The notes beneath the pieces were generated by a model, which had not been told where the DNA came from, did no database searches, and was given only the letters and a program-made list of their open reading frames with translations. Both the position numbers and the translations under genes were made by a program. From Prostheceraeus crozeri (Eukaryota; Platyhelminthes; Polycladida; Euryleptidae), in NCBI GenBank assembly GCA_907163375.1, contig CAJQUW010005236.1, positions 464,922 through 528,921 of the forward strand: a DNA stretch of 64,000 nt, in the 5' to 3' direction. Below are positions 42,797-52,529 of this stretch, in pieces (within the stretch, counting starts at the first letter, position 1; the number at the start of each line of letters is the position of its first letter).

Positions 42797-44347
42797 ATGC
42801 TAATATATTTTTCCAATGTGAATAATATGGAAAGTGAAAATAAGGACTCGTTTCTAATCTACTTGCCCAGTAATGCTTCTATGAATAAATTTCCCAAAAA
42901 TAAACCATCAGACTATCGAGTAGAATTAAATCGCCCACTACATTTAGAAGGTGAATGGGAGGTTGGCGTTTCTAGTATTTGCTATGATAGCAATATTCAG
43001 AATGTGAATGATTTGGAAGAAATGATATTGACTCCTCGCACCCATGATGGAATAACGATGAATAATGCATTCCAGTTCCCATACAATTTAACATCAGATG
43101 GAAAGTGGAACTATGAATGGATTCAGATAAAATCAGATTCTTATGAACCATTTGGGAATGAGAAAATTATTAAGGCATTCAATAGTGGTAATACTTCCAT
43201 CATGAAGAATAAAAATCAGAAAGCTTATGAGTTTACTATCTATCATTGGAGTGGGAGACAGTTCCTTCGCTTTCATTCTTTTACTAAAGGTCCTACGCTG
43301 AGGTTGGATAATGAATTCTATCCACATCTTGGTTTTGGTCATGGATTACATCTTACGTCAATTGCTACTGCAAATGTTAAAAAAGTTTATTCAAATCGAA
43401 TCAACAAATTTCATTATAGATTTAAAATATTTGATGAAGATGTTGTAGAATGCGAAGAACGCATCATTTTGAAAAAGCGTGGTGTTCAACCTTTGTCACT
43501 TATTGAGTTAGTAAAACGATGGAATGAGACTGTGGGTAAGAAGTATGGAGAGAAAATTATGGCGGACAAAAATAAGTTGGGTATTCAGAAATATAATGAC
43601 AAACTTACAGTTTATTTCTCTCCAACCTTGCGTCATTTTGTAAGACATTATACACCTATTATTGGAAGCGGTCTGGTGTATGCTTCTCATGAATATCACA
43701 CTAAAGCTGATTCAGTTAATGATGAATGGTGGGTGGACATCTATGGTGATCGCATCAAGAAAATTTACCAGTCTTATGAAGAATCTAAAGTTGCTATCAA
43801 TATAATGCCGCGTCTATATCATACAGTTGAAAGCTTCATTCATGTAGTAAATCCTTATATACAACAGAAGTTGAAGCATGTGATGAAAAGTAAATATGAT
43901 GTAAAGACACACCACATTTCGTTTTCAATTGAAAATCAACGCGTTGTTCTGAAACTGGGCGATGACATTCAATGTCAATTGAGTAAAAATTTGAAAAAAC
44001 TCTTTGGTTTTTCAATGCTACAAACTGTGTTTGCTGCTGCGCATACGATTGGTATAGAAACACCAATGACACTTGATAAACATGAACAGCACCTTTACAT
44101 TCAAAGTGATTTGATTCTTCCTATTTCTGTTGGCGAGAAAAAAGAATACATTTTACGCGATTTCATTCATGATAAAGACGCTTCATATGGAATAGTCGAG
44201 AAGATGTTTGAATCTATTTTCTATCATCCCGTCGTCAAACAAACTATACCCTCTATTGCTATCAAAATTACCAATGGTTTACAAGAGTGCATCCATGTGA
44301 AAGATACTAAATCCCTCGTAACTTTAGTGTTTCGGAAAACAAAGTGA
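42797..44347 (+). CDS. Polinton structural-type protein B (paralogue of A), intact
   Basis: The 516-residue frame starts at ATG 42797, with an alternative ATG at 42827 that gives a start closer to its paralogue. N-terminus: FLIYLPSNASMNKFPKN, LEGEWEVGVSSICYDSN. Middle: two beta-rich blocks (KAYEFTIYHWSGRQFLRFHS, YFSPTLRHFVRHYTP). C-terminus: HLYIQSDLILPISVGEKKEY, IPSIAIKITNGLQECI, LVTLVFRK. It follows gene A by nine bases and ends before an AATAAA at about 44370. Role unknown; probably a virion protein. Confidence 0.75.
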   Translation: MLIYFSNVNNMESENKDSFLIYLPSNASMNKFPKNKPSDYRVELNRPLHLEGEWEVGVSSICYDSNIQNVNDLEEMILTPRTHDGITMNNAFQFPYNLTSDGKWNYEWIQIKSDSYEPFGNEKIIKAFNSGNTSIMKNKNQKAYEFTIYHWSGRQFLRFHSFTKGPTLRLDNEFYPHLGFGHGLHLTSIATANVKKVYSNRINKFHYRFKIFDEDVVECEERIILKKRGVQPLSLIELVKRWNETVGKKYGEKIMADKNKLGIQKYNDKLTVYFSPTLRHFVRHYTPIIGSGLVYASHEYHTKADSVNDEWWVDIYGDRIKKIYQSYEESKVAINIMPRLYHTVESFIHVVNPYIQQKLKHVMKSKYDVKTHHISFSIENQRVVLKLGDDIQCQLSKNLKKLFGFSMLQTVFAAAHTIGIETPMTLDKHEQHLYIQSDLILPISVGEKKEYILRDFIHDKDASYGIVEKMFESIFYHPVVKQTIPSIAIKITNGLQECIHVKDTKSLVTLVFRKTK

Positions 44348-44708
44348 AGTCATTGTGATATGTTTATTGAAATAAAAATATGTATATGAAAAAGTCTTTT
44401 CACAGATATAGGGGAATGAGCTGACTGTAGGCATATATTCACAAGGAAGAAACGATCTCATGCGATACATAAAACAACCATGTATATCGACAAAAAGCAA
44501 CATCAAAATACTGAGTTAAAGTTGATTATGTCAATACATCTCCTGAATGTGGTAGCGTGAGTTTTATTCTTTTGGGTGGAGGTATGTTTGTGTCAGGATG
44601 CCCATGTGGAAGAGATGTGTTATGTCCTATCCAACACCTCTTATCTTCCCATGCTGAAAGCGCTCGTTTCTTGAAAGTGTGCGTTTTCACAGTATGAACT
44701 TGAGATTT
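44348..44708. terminator. convergent 3' region between gene B and polymerase B
   Basis: AATAAA on the plus strand near 44370 serves gene B. On the minus strand an AATAAAAC near 44571 could serve polymerase B. No gene seen. Confidence 0.5.
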
Positions 44709-47700
44709 TTAGATTGTCATATTGACAAACGTTATAGTTTTATTTTTATAGGCCTTCTTATAGGACCGATGTTTCATTTTGTGAACAATGGATTTTGATA
44801 TACCTTTAGCACGCTTAATACTATCTGCACATTCTTTTAATTTCATGGAATACATTTTAGGACGGAGGAGAATCATTTCATCTATTTCCTTTCCTGCTGT
44901 TTCATCCTTAAAACAACCAAGTTTGGCCTTATTCTGTATGGAATAGAGTGGATGAGTGGGATTTTAGTTAGATGTGTCGAAATATTTTTCTAATGACTTA
45001 CCTACTTCATTAAAATTTAAATCTTTTTGAGTGGTAATTCCTAAAAAGAAACTATCTGTATCACCACCCAGCAAGCGAACCTCTTTTACGAGAGGGCATG
45101 GTTTTAATATTTTGTAGAAGAGTTGATACATTTCAAGCTTGGAATAATCTAAAACGGCTTGCCCAATATAGATGGGTTTGCACAACTCAACTTCAGATTT
45201 TATCATTTTAACACCTACAAGATCCTCATCGATGATGTCTCTATCAATGAAAGAGGTGATGAGGTCAATTTGTGATATTTTTGTTCATCAACGACTAGTT
45301 TGTAGTTCATACGTTTTCTAACATCCTCCATGGTCTTTCCGAAAAGACTGTTATTCTTATATTTACAAAAATCCTTTTCAAAATTATTTTGGGCGAGTGC
45401 ACGTTTTTGACTGTTACTATCTATGTAAGGTTTGAGGAAGGCTTTCTGTCTAAATTTGATAATGCGGTGAACTGACTTTAGAAGCATGCCCATTTCTAAA
45501 TAGAATTTCAGTATGCAGAAGTGTACGAGATAATTTTTCTTATCATATTGGGTGAGTAAAAGTTTGCGGCATGGTTTGTACCTTGGCTGTCCACACTCTG
45601 TTAAGTTATTATAAAATTGTGACATGAATGGTGAAAACATATCTTCAGTCACTTCACCAGATTCAGGTGCGAGTGGGAAATCAGCAGTTTTATTTTTAAT
45701 GCTATTTGGATAAATCAAATCCACTTCAAAATAATATCCCCAATCACCTTCATCTGGAATCTTCAGTATGTTTGAAGGGTTGGAGTAATACTCAAGCTCA
45801 TCTTGATTTAACCAACTAAACTCGGAATGAGGTAGTGGTTTAGACAGTGAACTGCCATATAAATTATTTTGGTCATAGTACTTTAGGTGGATATGATCAT
45901 CACCTACTGTTTCAGATTTTATATGATGTTTATTTACAAATGTGAGACCACCGCGTATTCCGCGCTCAAATATATTATACATCTCCGGGTCTTGTAAGAG
46001 ATGAATGGTCTCACCAGTCATTTTAAAGGCTGATTTAAAGGACATGGCTGGTAGACTGACAAAGTGGACAGGATCTAATTTGTCTTCTTCTAATGCCACT
46101 CGTCGAAATTCCTGAAAGACATCAGCCAGCAAAATGACATCTAATTCTAAGTAAGCGATCATATAATCGCCAAACGTTTTACAATCAAATTTTAACCATG
46201 CCTCTTGAGCATGTTCAAAATCTTCTACTGGACAATCTTTACCCATCAAATCGTTTTGGAATTTGTCAATGGAAGGAAGGGTTGTTTCATTTAGTTTAGA
46301 CATTGAGCTAAAATACGCATAAGGAAAGACTCCTTTGCGAGTGATTATTTCATCCGTTAAGTTTGGATAGTGTTTCTTCAAAGTTTGACTATGGGGAAGA
46401 AACTTGAGATTACGAGCGAGAGAAGCTAGTGACGCTGACATGAATTGGAATGAATCTAAAAATTTTATTTCGAAGAAGACTGTCTTATTTTCTTTAGTTT
46501 TATCTACTGGTACTTTTGCTGTCATTGCCATGAATTTTTCTCTCGTTTGCGCTATTACATTAAACTGCCACGATTTCATCTGGCTCAACCCTCCTTTTAT
46601 GAGCATATGATTGTCATAGCCCTTAAAGTTATGAAAAATGACGGGTAGTACACGACGTCTCAACCTAAGTGGAAAGTTACATTTGGAGCAGAGTGCGTTT
46701 CTAAATTTACCAGTGATGTGATCATGATCACGCACTTTCTTAATTTTATCGTCATCAAACGTTTTATGACATTTAGGGCACGATGTCCAACTTTCAAATT
46801 TTTGTTTGTCTTCATCGGACATATGTAGTGACTTACGCTGCAATTGGGAATCATATGATTGTTGAAATTTAGCAGCTTTATCGAGAAATTCTAGAAATTT
46901 TGAAATGCAATCTTCACCTTGCCAAGTATGCATTTTGTTTTGTCTATTCCTAAAGTGGTCATGCCATACTTCATAGCAGGATATGGCTGCTGGCTTGTGG
47001 ATTATATCATCAATGTAGCATTCTATGTCTGCGTAAATGACACGCAAGGGACTTAATTCGTCACCATTATCCCTATGTGAAAATATTTTATCTTTGGGCA
47101 TGCTTGCACCATTCATAGTGAGTTTCAAATTTATCTTTACTCCAAAAGGAGCGGATGCAGCGGTCGCATACAAAATGTTCACCTCTTTTAGAGTGCCCCA
47201 AGTGAGAGTACAAGCGAGAGATTTTGGGTATACCACAGTAGTGCCATTCCTCGCTATCATCTTGTTTTACTAATAAGAGGTTGACTACACGTTCATAACA
47301 AGTTGAACGTGAATTATAGCGGGCACCCTTCAACCCCTTCTCCCACACGTGAACGACAATTTTAATCTTATTATGTTTTTCGAACGTTTCTACATCTTTG
47401 ATTTTCATGTTGTTACTATCACAACCTTCAAAGTCTAGTTCATCCTCCCACTGTCTATAGCTATAGGTATGATTTCGATTCGCGTTGATATCATTATATT
47501 GAAGGATGGATAGGACTGCATATTTGAAACACTGTGATTTACAATCGACATTGATGACAGCTTTCTTATTATACAACGTTTTTGGTAGTTTAAATGTACC
47601 TTGAGCTGCATGACTTTCTAATAGTGAAATTTTGAATATGGCTGAGTCCACACCATCAAAAATGAGAGCGCTGTCGCGTTGATTGAATTTATCTACATTT

Positions 47701-48475
47701 GATTTTAAACATTGAATGTGAAAATTTAGCCAAGACTCGCAGTCTACAACTTCGGTTGCGGAAGAGGAAGGAACATGAAACTGTATTCTCTCCGTCACTT
47801 GACCCGTTTGAAAATCTATCTTAATATATTTTAGTTTAAGGTAGATGAGCGCCTTCATTCTAAAATTGTCTAAATTGTTGAAGAGCGCTTCGATAATGTT
47901 AGAATTTTGAAGGAGCCACTCAGGAAAGCTACTATTTGAGTATTGGACTCCATGCAGTAGTCGCGTACTAAATTATTATGTGAAACAATAATGAGGGAGA
48001 TGGTAGAGGTACCGTTGGTGTAGTGATCATTTGCATGCGTGTGTTGAAGTCTGTGCGAAGATCGCTGAAAGTGACTATCAAAAGAAAGAGGGCACAAATC
48101 GCAAGGAAAGGAGATGTCATCGTCAGAATCAACTTCACCTCCGGAGATTGACGCCGCTTTGCGTTGACACACACGTTGTTTGATGTATCGAAGGAGACTG
48201 TGCTTCATTGTAAACATATGTCCGCAGTCGGCACATTCCCACTCGTTGCCTTGTCGCGAGAGTCCTGAGCTGGAACTCACATCACCTGAAAGAGAAATCA
48301 CTCTATCATCTCTGTTCAAGTCTCAGTGTATTGTTACAACCTACTTTGACTCAACAACTCTAAACTTTCCTCGAGAAGGGAGGGCGTTGGTGATGAAGTT
48401 GATGCCTGAAATTGAGGAAGATGCTATTAGCCACACGTTTGAGGGAGATGAGTGAAGAAATTTTCAACTTACCAT
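44709..48475 (-). pseudogene. POLB: Polinton protein-primed DNA polymerase B, spliced 5' end, broken
   Basis: Exon 1 is ATG only (48473-48475), followed by a 67-bp intron (48406-48472), exon 2 (48345-48405), a 59-bp intron (48286-48344) and then a long exon from 48285. Order: C2H2-like zinc fingers (WECADCGHMF, FPCDLCPLSF), the N-terminal domain shared with 34101-34511, a C-x2-C zinc finger, Exo I YADIEC, a DHDHITGKFRNALC zinc motif, Exo II HNFKGYDNHM, YLELDVILLADVFQ, motif A YYDQNNLYG, motif B KNNSLFGKTMEDVRKR, motif C GGDTDSFFLGI. Breaks: frameshifts near 47950, 47095 and 45245, and TAA at 44964-44966, after which the conserved C-terminal RPKMYS part continues to 44709. Presumably inactive unless the breaks are sequence errors. 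Confidence 0.93.
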
Positions 48476-48628
48476 TTCAACGAAATCGAGTTTAAGGTTG
48501 ATACTTCAACAAGATAGAGACTTCACGAGAGAGCAGTTCACTTGTACGCCTCAAATATAGAATTCGCCAGAGAACACTTCACTTATATGTCACAAAGACA
48601 GAGTGAAATGACACGAATGTCACTTTAC

Positions 48629-48675
48629 ATATATACTTTCATATTCATCATTCATTGGCTGTTCATTCTTATTGG
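48629..48675 (-). promoter_or_regulatory. CCAAT-CCAAT-TATA promoter of polymerase B
   Basis: On the minus strand CCAAT boxes at 48671-48675 and 48654-48658 (17 bp apart) precede TATATAT at 48629-48635, 160 bp before the ATG at 48475. The spacing nearly copies the left-end promoter. The divergent plus-strand gene starts only about 60 bp away, so the boxes may serve both directions. Confidence 0.7.
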
Positions 48676-48732
48676 TTGCTTGTTGATACTTAAGAATTAG
48701 AAAAAATTTCAAAGTTATTATTCACAGTCAAC

Positions 48733-49179
48733 ATGACAAGCCCTCCGACAACACCAAACACAAAATTCTCTTCTCCATGCTCAACACCAAAGGCGCTCGT
48801 TGCACCAAACGCTCCAACGAAGGGGAAGGTAAAGAAGGTGTACCGACTGGACAATATCAGAAAGTTGTCATTACCAGCGGACGACGAAGAGAGTGTATGT
48901 GAGAAGGAGTGTCCCGACTTAACAGGCGTGAGGTGGAAGTATCTCCAATACGATACTGACGATGTGATGGAGATCACCAGCACCAAATTCCTCCACCAAT
49001 TATGGGAGTGGTACACCCCTAACTCCCAGCCACGAACTATGGCGGAGTGGGAGTATATCGACAAAGTGAGGCTCGCAGTGGAAGAACGATTAAAGCAAGT
49101 GAACTGTTTTTGTTACCTATGTGAAGCCAGACTCTGGGACGATATTGACGATGAAGACCTTTTGAAATACATGCCATAA
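48733..49179 (+). CDS. unrecognised acidic 148-residue Polinton protein
   Basis: ATG 48733 to TAA, overlapping an AATAAA. N-terminal 40 residues are proline/threonine/serine-rich (TSPPTTPNTKFSSPCSTPK). The rest is acidic and tryptophan-containing (GVRWKYLQYDTDDVMEI, FLHQLWEWYTP), with C-x-C-x2-C (NCFCYLCEARLWDD) and a DDEDLLKYMP end. No family recognised. It is divergent from polymerase B and may share its CCAAT boxes. An acidic tryptophan-rich protein with a C-terminal cysteine cluster could be regulatory. Confidence 0.6.
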   Translation: MTSPPTTPNTKFSSPCSTPKALVAPNAPTKGKVKKVYRLDNIRKLSLPADDEESVCEKECPDLTGVRWKYLQYDTDDVMEITSTKFLHQLWEWYTPNSQPRTMAEWEYIDKVRLAVEERLKQVNCFCYLCEARLWDDIDDEDLLKYMP

Positions 49180-49228
49180 TAAATTTTTATTTCGTATTAT
49201 CTTTGCTTTCATACTGACGTACTTGAAT

Positions 49229-49640
49229 GGGGCTTCAGTGGATGATTTAACCATGTATACATTTTCATTTGGAAATAGTAGCACGCTTAGTCTAACTTGT
49301 AAATCTTAAAACATTTCATATGGACGATGATGATAGATGAAGTAGTGTCAAATAAAATTAAGATAGCTTACACTTCTGATACAGGGATAGCAATCGACTG
49401 CTATCCATGTGTAAAGAGCTTGTTAGACTACGGATGGGCTTAAGTGGATGATTTAACCATGTATACTTTTTCATTTGGAAATAGTAGCACGCTTAGTCTA
49501 ACTTGTAAATCTTAAAACATTTCATATGGGCGATGATGATAGATGAAATAGTGTCAAATAAAATTAAGATAGCTTACACTTCTGATACAGGGATAGCAAT
49601 CGACTGCGATCCATGTGTAAAGAGCTTGTTAGACTACGGA
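49229..49640 (+). repeat. 206-bp tandem duplication in the Polinton accessory block
   Basis: Units 49229-49434 and 49435-49640 abut and differ at only a handful of bases. Both contain the start of the small frame MMIDE(V/I)VSNKIKIAYTSD. Only the second unit leads into the longer frame. High identity indicates a recent event. Confidence 0.9.
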
Positions 49641-49730
49641 AGAGAGAAGTGTGTTATGTTGCATGTGGCGCGTGAGTGTCCTCCCATTTCATTCCATTCA
49701 TCAATTCGTCTCATTGATAGAGACAGGTAG
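49533..49730 (+). CDS. small unrecognised Polinton open frame (65 aa)
   Basis: It starts MMIDEIVSNKIKIAYTSDTG, contains CDPCVKSLLDYGREKCVMLH (C-x2-C) and ends at TAG. The first copy of the tandem duplication holds the same start but terminates at the junction (LLDYGWA, then stop). A frame conserved across the duplication suggests coding, but no family is recognised. Confidence 0.4.
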   Translation: MMIDEIVSNKIKIAYTSDTGIAIDCDPCVKSLLDYGREKCVMLHVARECPPISFHSSIRLIDRDR

Positions 49731-49751
49731 AACTCATGGTTCTCATAACGT

Positions 49752-50231
49752 ATGCAATGGAAAGTTTTAGGCAACCTTCGACAGTTGGCTAAATGTCGCC
49801 CTGACGCGAATGCATACTACGTTGAGACAGAGGCAATCACTTGCAAACATGACGCAGAGAGGTTAAACAAGATTGACCATTGCCGAATGTCCCTTGCGGT
49901 ATACATAGCTACGGGTTTCACCGCCGCCCTTTACAGGAACGCCCGTCGAAAGGAAGTATTACACCGAACTTCATTTACAACGTTCAAGTTGACTGATAGC
50001 AGATTCAACTTAATGATAGTATTCGCCAGTCCGAAGACTGCCCAGGGCAAACCGCGAGGAGGTTCTATCAAATCTTGCCCCATGGTGGCCCTTAAGAGAG
50101 CCGGTGGTTCGTTCTCGGGAGTAACGTCATCTTACACCCTACCAATTCTGCTGAGAGAGTCTTTGACTCTCTCTTTGGTAGCAGTGTCGACTTCCACACT
50201 AATTGGCACATGGTTAAAAAGTGGAATGTAG
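49752..50231 (+). CDS. unrecognised Polinton open frame (159 aa)
   Basis: It lies in the same frame as 49533-49730, with two stops between them. It contains LRQLAKCRPDANAYYVETEA, CKHDAERLNKIDHCRMSLAV and a C-terminal half that lies in the duplicated segment 49979-50128. Its last 100 bp oppose the minus-strand gene ending at 50132. The first 80 residues look coding; the tail may be only an open antisense frame. Confidence 0.35.
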   Translation: MQWKVLGNLRQLAKCRPDANAYYVETEAITCKHDAERLNKIDHCRMSLAVYIATGFTAALYRNARRKEVLHRTSFTTFKLTDSRFNLMIVFASPKTAQGKPRGGSIKSCPMVALKRAGGSFSGVTSSYTLPILLRESLTLSLVAVSTSTLIGTWLKSGM

Positions 50232-50398
50232 CGCCATTCCGTTGGATTGACAACAGTTGCTGTCATCGGATTGCCAATCCGAGCAAGATTATTGTGGACT
50301 CTGTCTTGCTCCTCTAGCCTGACAAACTCCTTAAATAAATTTCGCGGCCTTAACTGCGGTCCGCGAGGAGAGCTGACTTGACTGTTCGGCGTCTGCAT
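50132..50398 (-). CDS. unrecognised 88-residue Polinton protein
   Basis: ATG 50398 (MQTPNSQVSSPRG) lies 33 bp after a TATA box. The protein is hydrophilic: RPRNLFKEFVRLEEQDRVHN, ATVVNPTEWRYIPLFNHVP, then KERVKDSLSRI. No family is recognised. A close TATA box and a compact frame support a real gene. Confidence 0.5.
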   Translation of the reverse strand: MQTPNSQVSSPRGPQLRPRNLFKEFVRLEEQDRVHNNLARIGNPMTATVVNPTEWRYIPLFNHVPISVEVDTATKERVKDSLSRIGRV

Positions 50399-50430
50399 GA
50401 TTGAAATGAAATGAAATGAGAGGCAGTGGT

Positions 50431-50437
50431 TTATATA
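50431..50437 (-). promoter_or_regulatory. TATA box of the 88-residue gene
   Basis: Minus strand GGGTATATAAACC, 33-40 bp upstream of ATG 50398. Confidence 0.55.
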
Positions 50438-50695
50438 CCCTCTAACGCGACGCAACGTTCAAGTTGACTGATAGCAGATTCAACTTAATGATAGTATTCG
50501 CCAGTCTGAAGACTGCCCAGGGCAAACCGCGTGGAGGTTCTATCATGTCTTGCCCCTAGGTGGCCCTTAAGAGAGCCGTTGGTTCGTTCTCGGGAGTGAC
50601 GTGATGGGGTGGTGAAGGCAAGGAAAAGATCTGTAAATGAAAATGATATGTATTAGAATAGGATATACTATCTTATTTGCTTTTCACTTACCAAG

Positions 50696-51889
50696 TTAGC
50701 CATCCTTAGGCAGTCTGGCGGGCTTCTTGACTGAAAAATTTTTTAAATGGCCGCGCATTCTGAGTGTGGGATGCAAGCACTTCTTAGTCGGATGACCATT
50801 ATAGCAAATTATACTCTCGTCCAGGCTTTGGTTGACGAGGACTTGACCGTCCAGATGGTTATCCCGAATAGGGATGTGGAACTCAAACATTCTGTCCTCA
50901 TTCACACGATTCCACTCATTCCTCATGCGCTCCAACTTCGCAAACGACTCTCTCTCATCACCCTGCCTACTCACACTCCTCTCCAACTCAGCATTCCTCG
51001 CTCTCAATACACTCATCTCCTTCATCAACTCCTCATACTTCGACTCTGCCTCTCCCATTTTCCTCTCTGCAGTACTCGTCCTCTTCTCTCGCTCATCATT
51101 CTTGTCTTCCAACACTCGCACCTTCTCCTTCAACTCTTTCACAACACGCCTCATAAGGATATTCTCATCTGCCACCTCCTTACATTTCACCTCCTTCATT
51201 TTCAGCTCACTCAACTCACTCAACGTTCTCTCATTCACCTTGTTCAAACTTTCGTACCGATCAACCAACAAAGCATGTGCCGCTTGCTGCGACACATGCT
51301 TCTTCTCCATGTCGTCATCCCACCGCGCCGACTGCTTCCGTACCCCACCACCCTTCACTATTGGGGAAGATGAGCTCTGCGGGGGGTCGGTAATGACAAT
51401 ATCGGATACCTCCGACGACGAAGAGCTCAACTTCCTCACACGCTTCCTCACTCGCTCCCCATCCAAATCCACATCATCCTCATCATCACTCTCAAACACT
51501 CTCTTCCGCCACTTGTCAGCCTTCAAACCGGCCACAGCATACTCTACCTCATTCTCCACAGCATTCCCACTAGCATTCTCGACAACATTCCCACTAGCAT
51601 TCTCAACAACATTCTTGGCCTCTTTCCCCAACATTCGCTCCTTCTCAGCATTCATCAACTCCACAAATCTCAAATCGGTCACCAACCCTCCTGTACACTC
51701 ACCATGCCTCAAATAAAACTCGGCCTCCTGCCCAACAACCAACAGCACCCTGCACTTCACACAGGCAACCATACTCAGGATAACCATGTGGTCGGCCCCT
51801 GCCTTCTTGATGTGGTCCTTGAGACCGTCTCGGCGGTTTAATTCGGCCGCATACACACATTTTAATGTGAAATTTCTTATTTTTGTCAT
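50696..51889 (-). CDS. large coiled-coil protein with N-terminal zinc-binding motif (Polinton cargo)
   Basis: The frame extends to 51955, but an acceptor TTATCTTACAG at 51919 puts the first in-frame ATG of the mature message at 51889 (397 residues). N-terminus: GLKDHIKKAGADHMVILSMV, then CVKC, 17 residues and H-x3-C, a likely zinc finger. Middle: a duplicated VVENASGN, acidic ESDDEDDVDLD and basic RVRKRVRK (nuclear-type) stretches. Residues about 215-345 are heptad-rich coiled coil. The stop is followed five bases later by a donor (G|GTAAGTG) with an acceptor near 50632, so a 3' intron is possible. An overlapping frame from ATG 51898 could affect initiation. No family recognised. Confidence 0.6.
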   Translation of the reverse strand: MTKIRNFTLKCVYAAELNRRDGLKDHIKKAGADHMVILSMVACVKCRVLLVVGQEAEFYLRHGECTGGLVTDLRFVELMNAEKERMLGKEAKNVVENASGNVVENASGNAVENEVEYAVAGLKADKWRKRVFESDDEDDVDLDGERVRKRVRKLSSSSSEVSDIVITDPPQSSSSPIVKGGGVRKQSARWDDDMEKKHVSQQAAHALLVDRYESLNKVNERTLSELSELKMKEVKCKEVADENILMRRVVKELKEKVRVLEDKNDEREKRTSTAERKMGEAESKYEELMKEMSVLRARNAELERSVSRQGDERESFAKLERMRNEWNRVNEDRMFEFHIPIRDNHLDGQVLVNQSLDESIICYNGHPTKKCLHPTLRMRGHLKNFSVKKPARLPKDG

Positions 51890-51918
51890 TATTGACCATG
51901 GCTGCGATTTCTCGTTAA

Positions 51919-52525
51919 CTGTAAGATAATGAAATTTGTATAAGTTTGGAATCATGTAGTATACAGCCTAAAGCATAACACTTAGTGAGGAATGATAGAT
52001 TTGAGTGTAGTGAGTGGCACTCGATCCCGTCGACAGCCCGAAGGCCTTGTACTGATCACTAGGGAAGTGAGAGATCTTCCCCGATACCCGCTCTTTACAG
52101 CTGAAGACATCATTGTCACTGCCCCGAAGTGGTAACAGGAACGCCGAGTCAAAGGTAGTGATCAGTAGCTGGGATCTAACCCCTCAAAACTGCCTTAGAC
52201 TTTGTTAAATTTCAAATCTGATAGCAGATTTGAACTCAGCATACGTGAAAACCTTAGTCTACATGTTAAAACTTTGAAAAATCTGAAAATTAAGAATTTT
52301 TAAAAAATTCCGCATTTTACTACTCATACTACTTTTAAAAAATTTTATCAGTAGTAAAGACACTATCAAATTCTATCATACAAACTTTGAAGTAAGAAGA
52401 TAGCTTGCCTACTTCAAAAGATAGAGTCCTTTGAAACACCCGATATCGGGAGCTCAGAGCGACGACCGTCGCTTACCTCGTCTTTCGATGAAGTGATCAG
52501 ACTTACGTTGTCGGGGGTTTATATA
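51919..52525 (-). promoter_or_regulatory. TATA box and probable 5' UTR intron of the coiled-coil gene
   Basis: Minus strand TATATAAA at 52518-52525 is followed by GACGAG|GTAAGC (donor at 52476) and an acceptor TTATCTTACAG ending at 51919, a 558-bp intron. No open frame of note lies inside. Confidence 0.45.
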
Positions 52526-52529
52526 TGCG

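Larger units (their letters stand above)
49979..50603. repeat. two 150-bp direct copies, 475 bp apart
   Basis: 49979-50128 and 50454-50603 share AACGTTCAAGTTGACTGATA through TCGTTCTCGGGAGT with roughly ten differences. Each lies just 3' of a minus-strand gene (ends 50132 and 50696), so they look like duplicated 3' ends or a duplicated gene unit whose bodies diverged. Confidence 0.85.

Noticed and set aside
34757-44966. Stop-codon reassignment explaining the in-frame TAA/TGA codons
   Set aside because: TAA and TGA also terminate intact genes in the same element at expected lengths (for example 36577, 37845, 44347).
47037-47273. Plus-strand frame opposite polymerase B
   Set aside because: Antisense shadow of conserved polymerase sequence.
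50747-51716. Long plus-strand frames (208 and 280 codons) opposite the coiled-coil gene
   Set aside because: They are antisense shadows of a lysine/glutamate/serine-rich coding sequence; their leucine/serine-rich products are typical artefacts.
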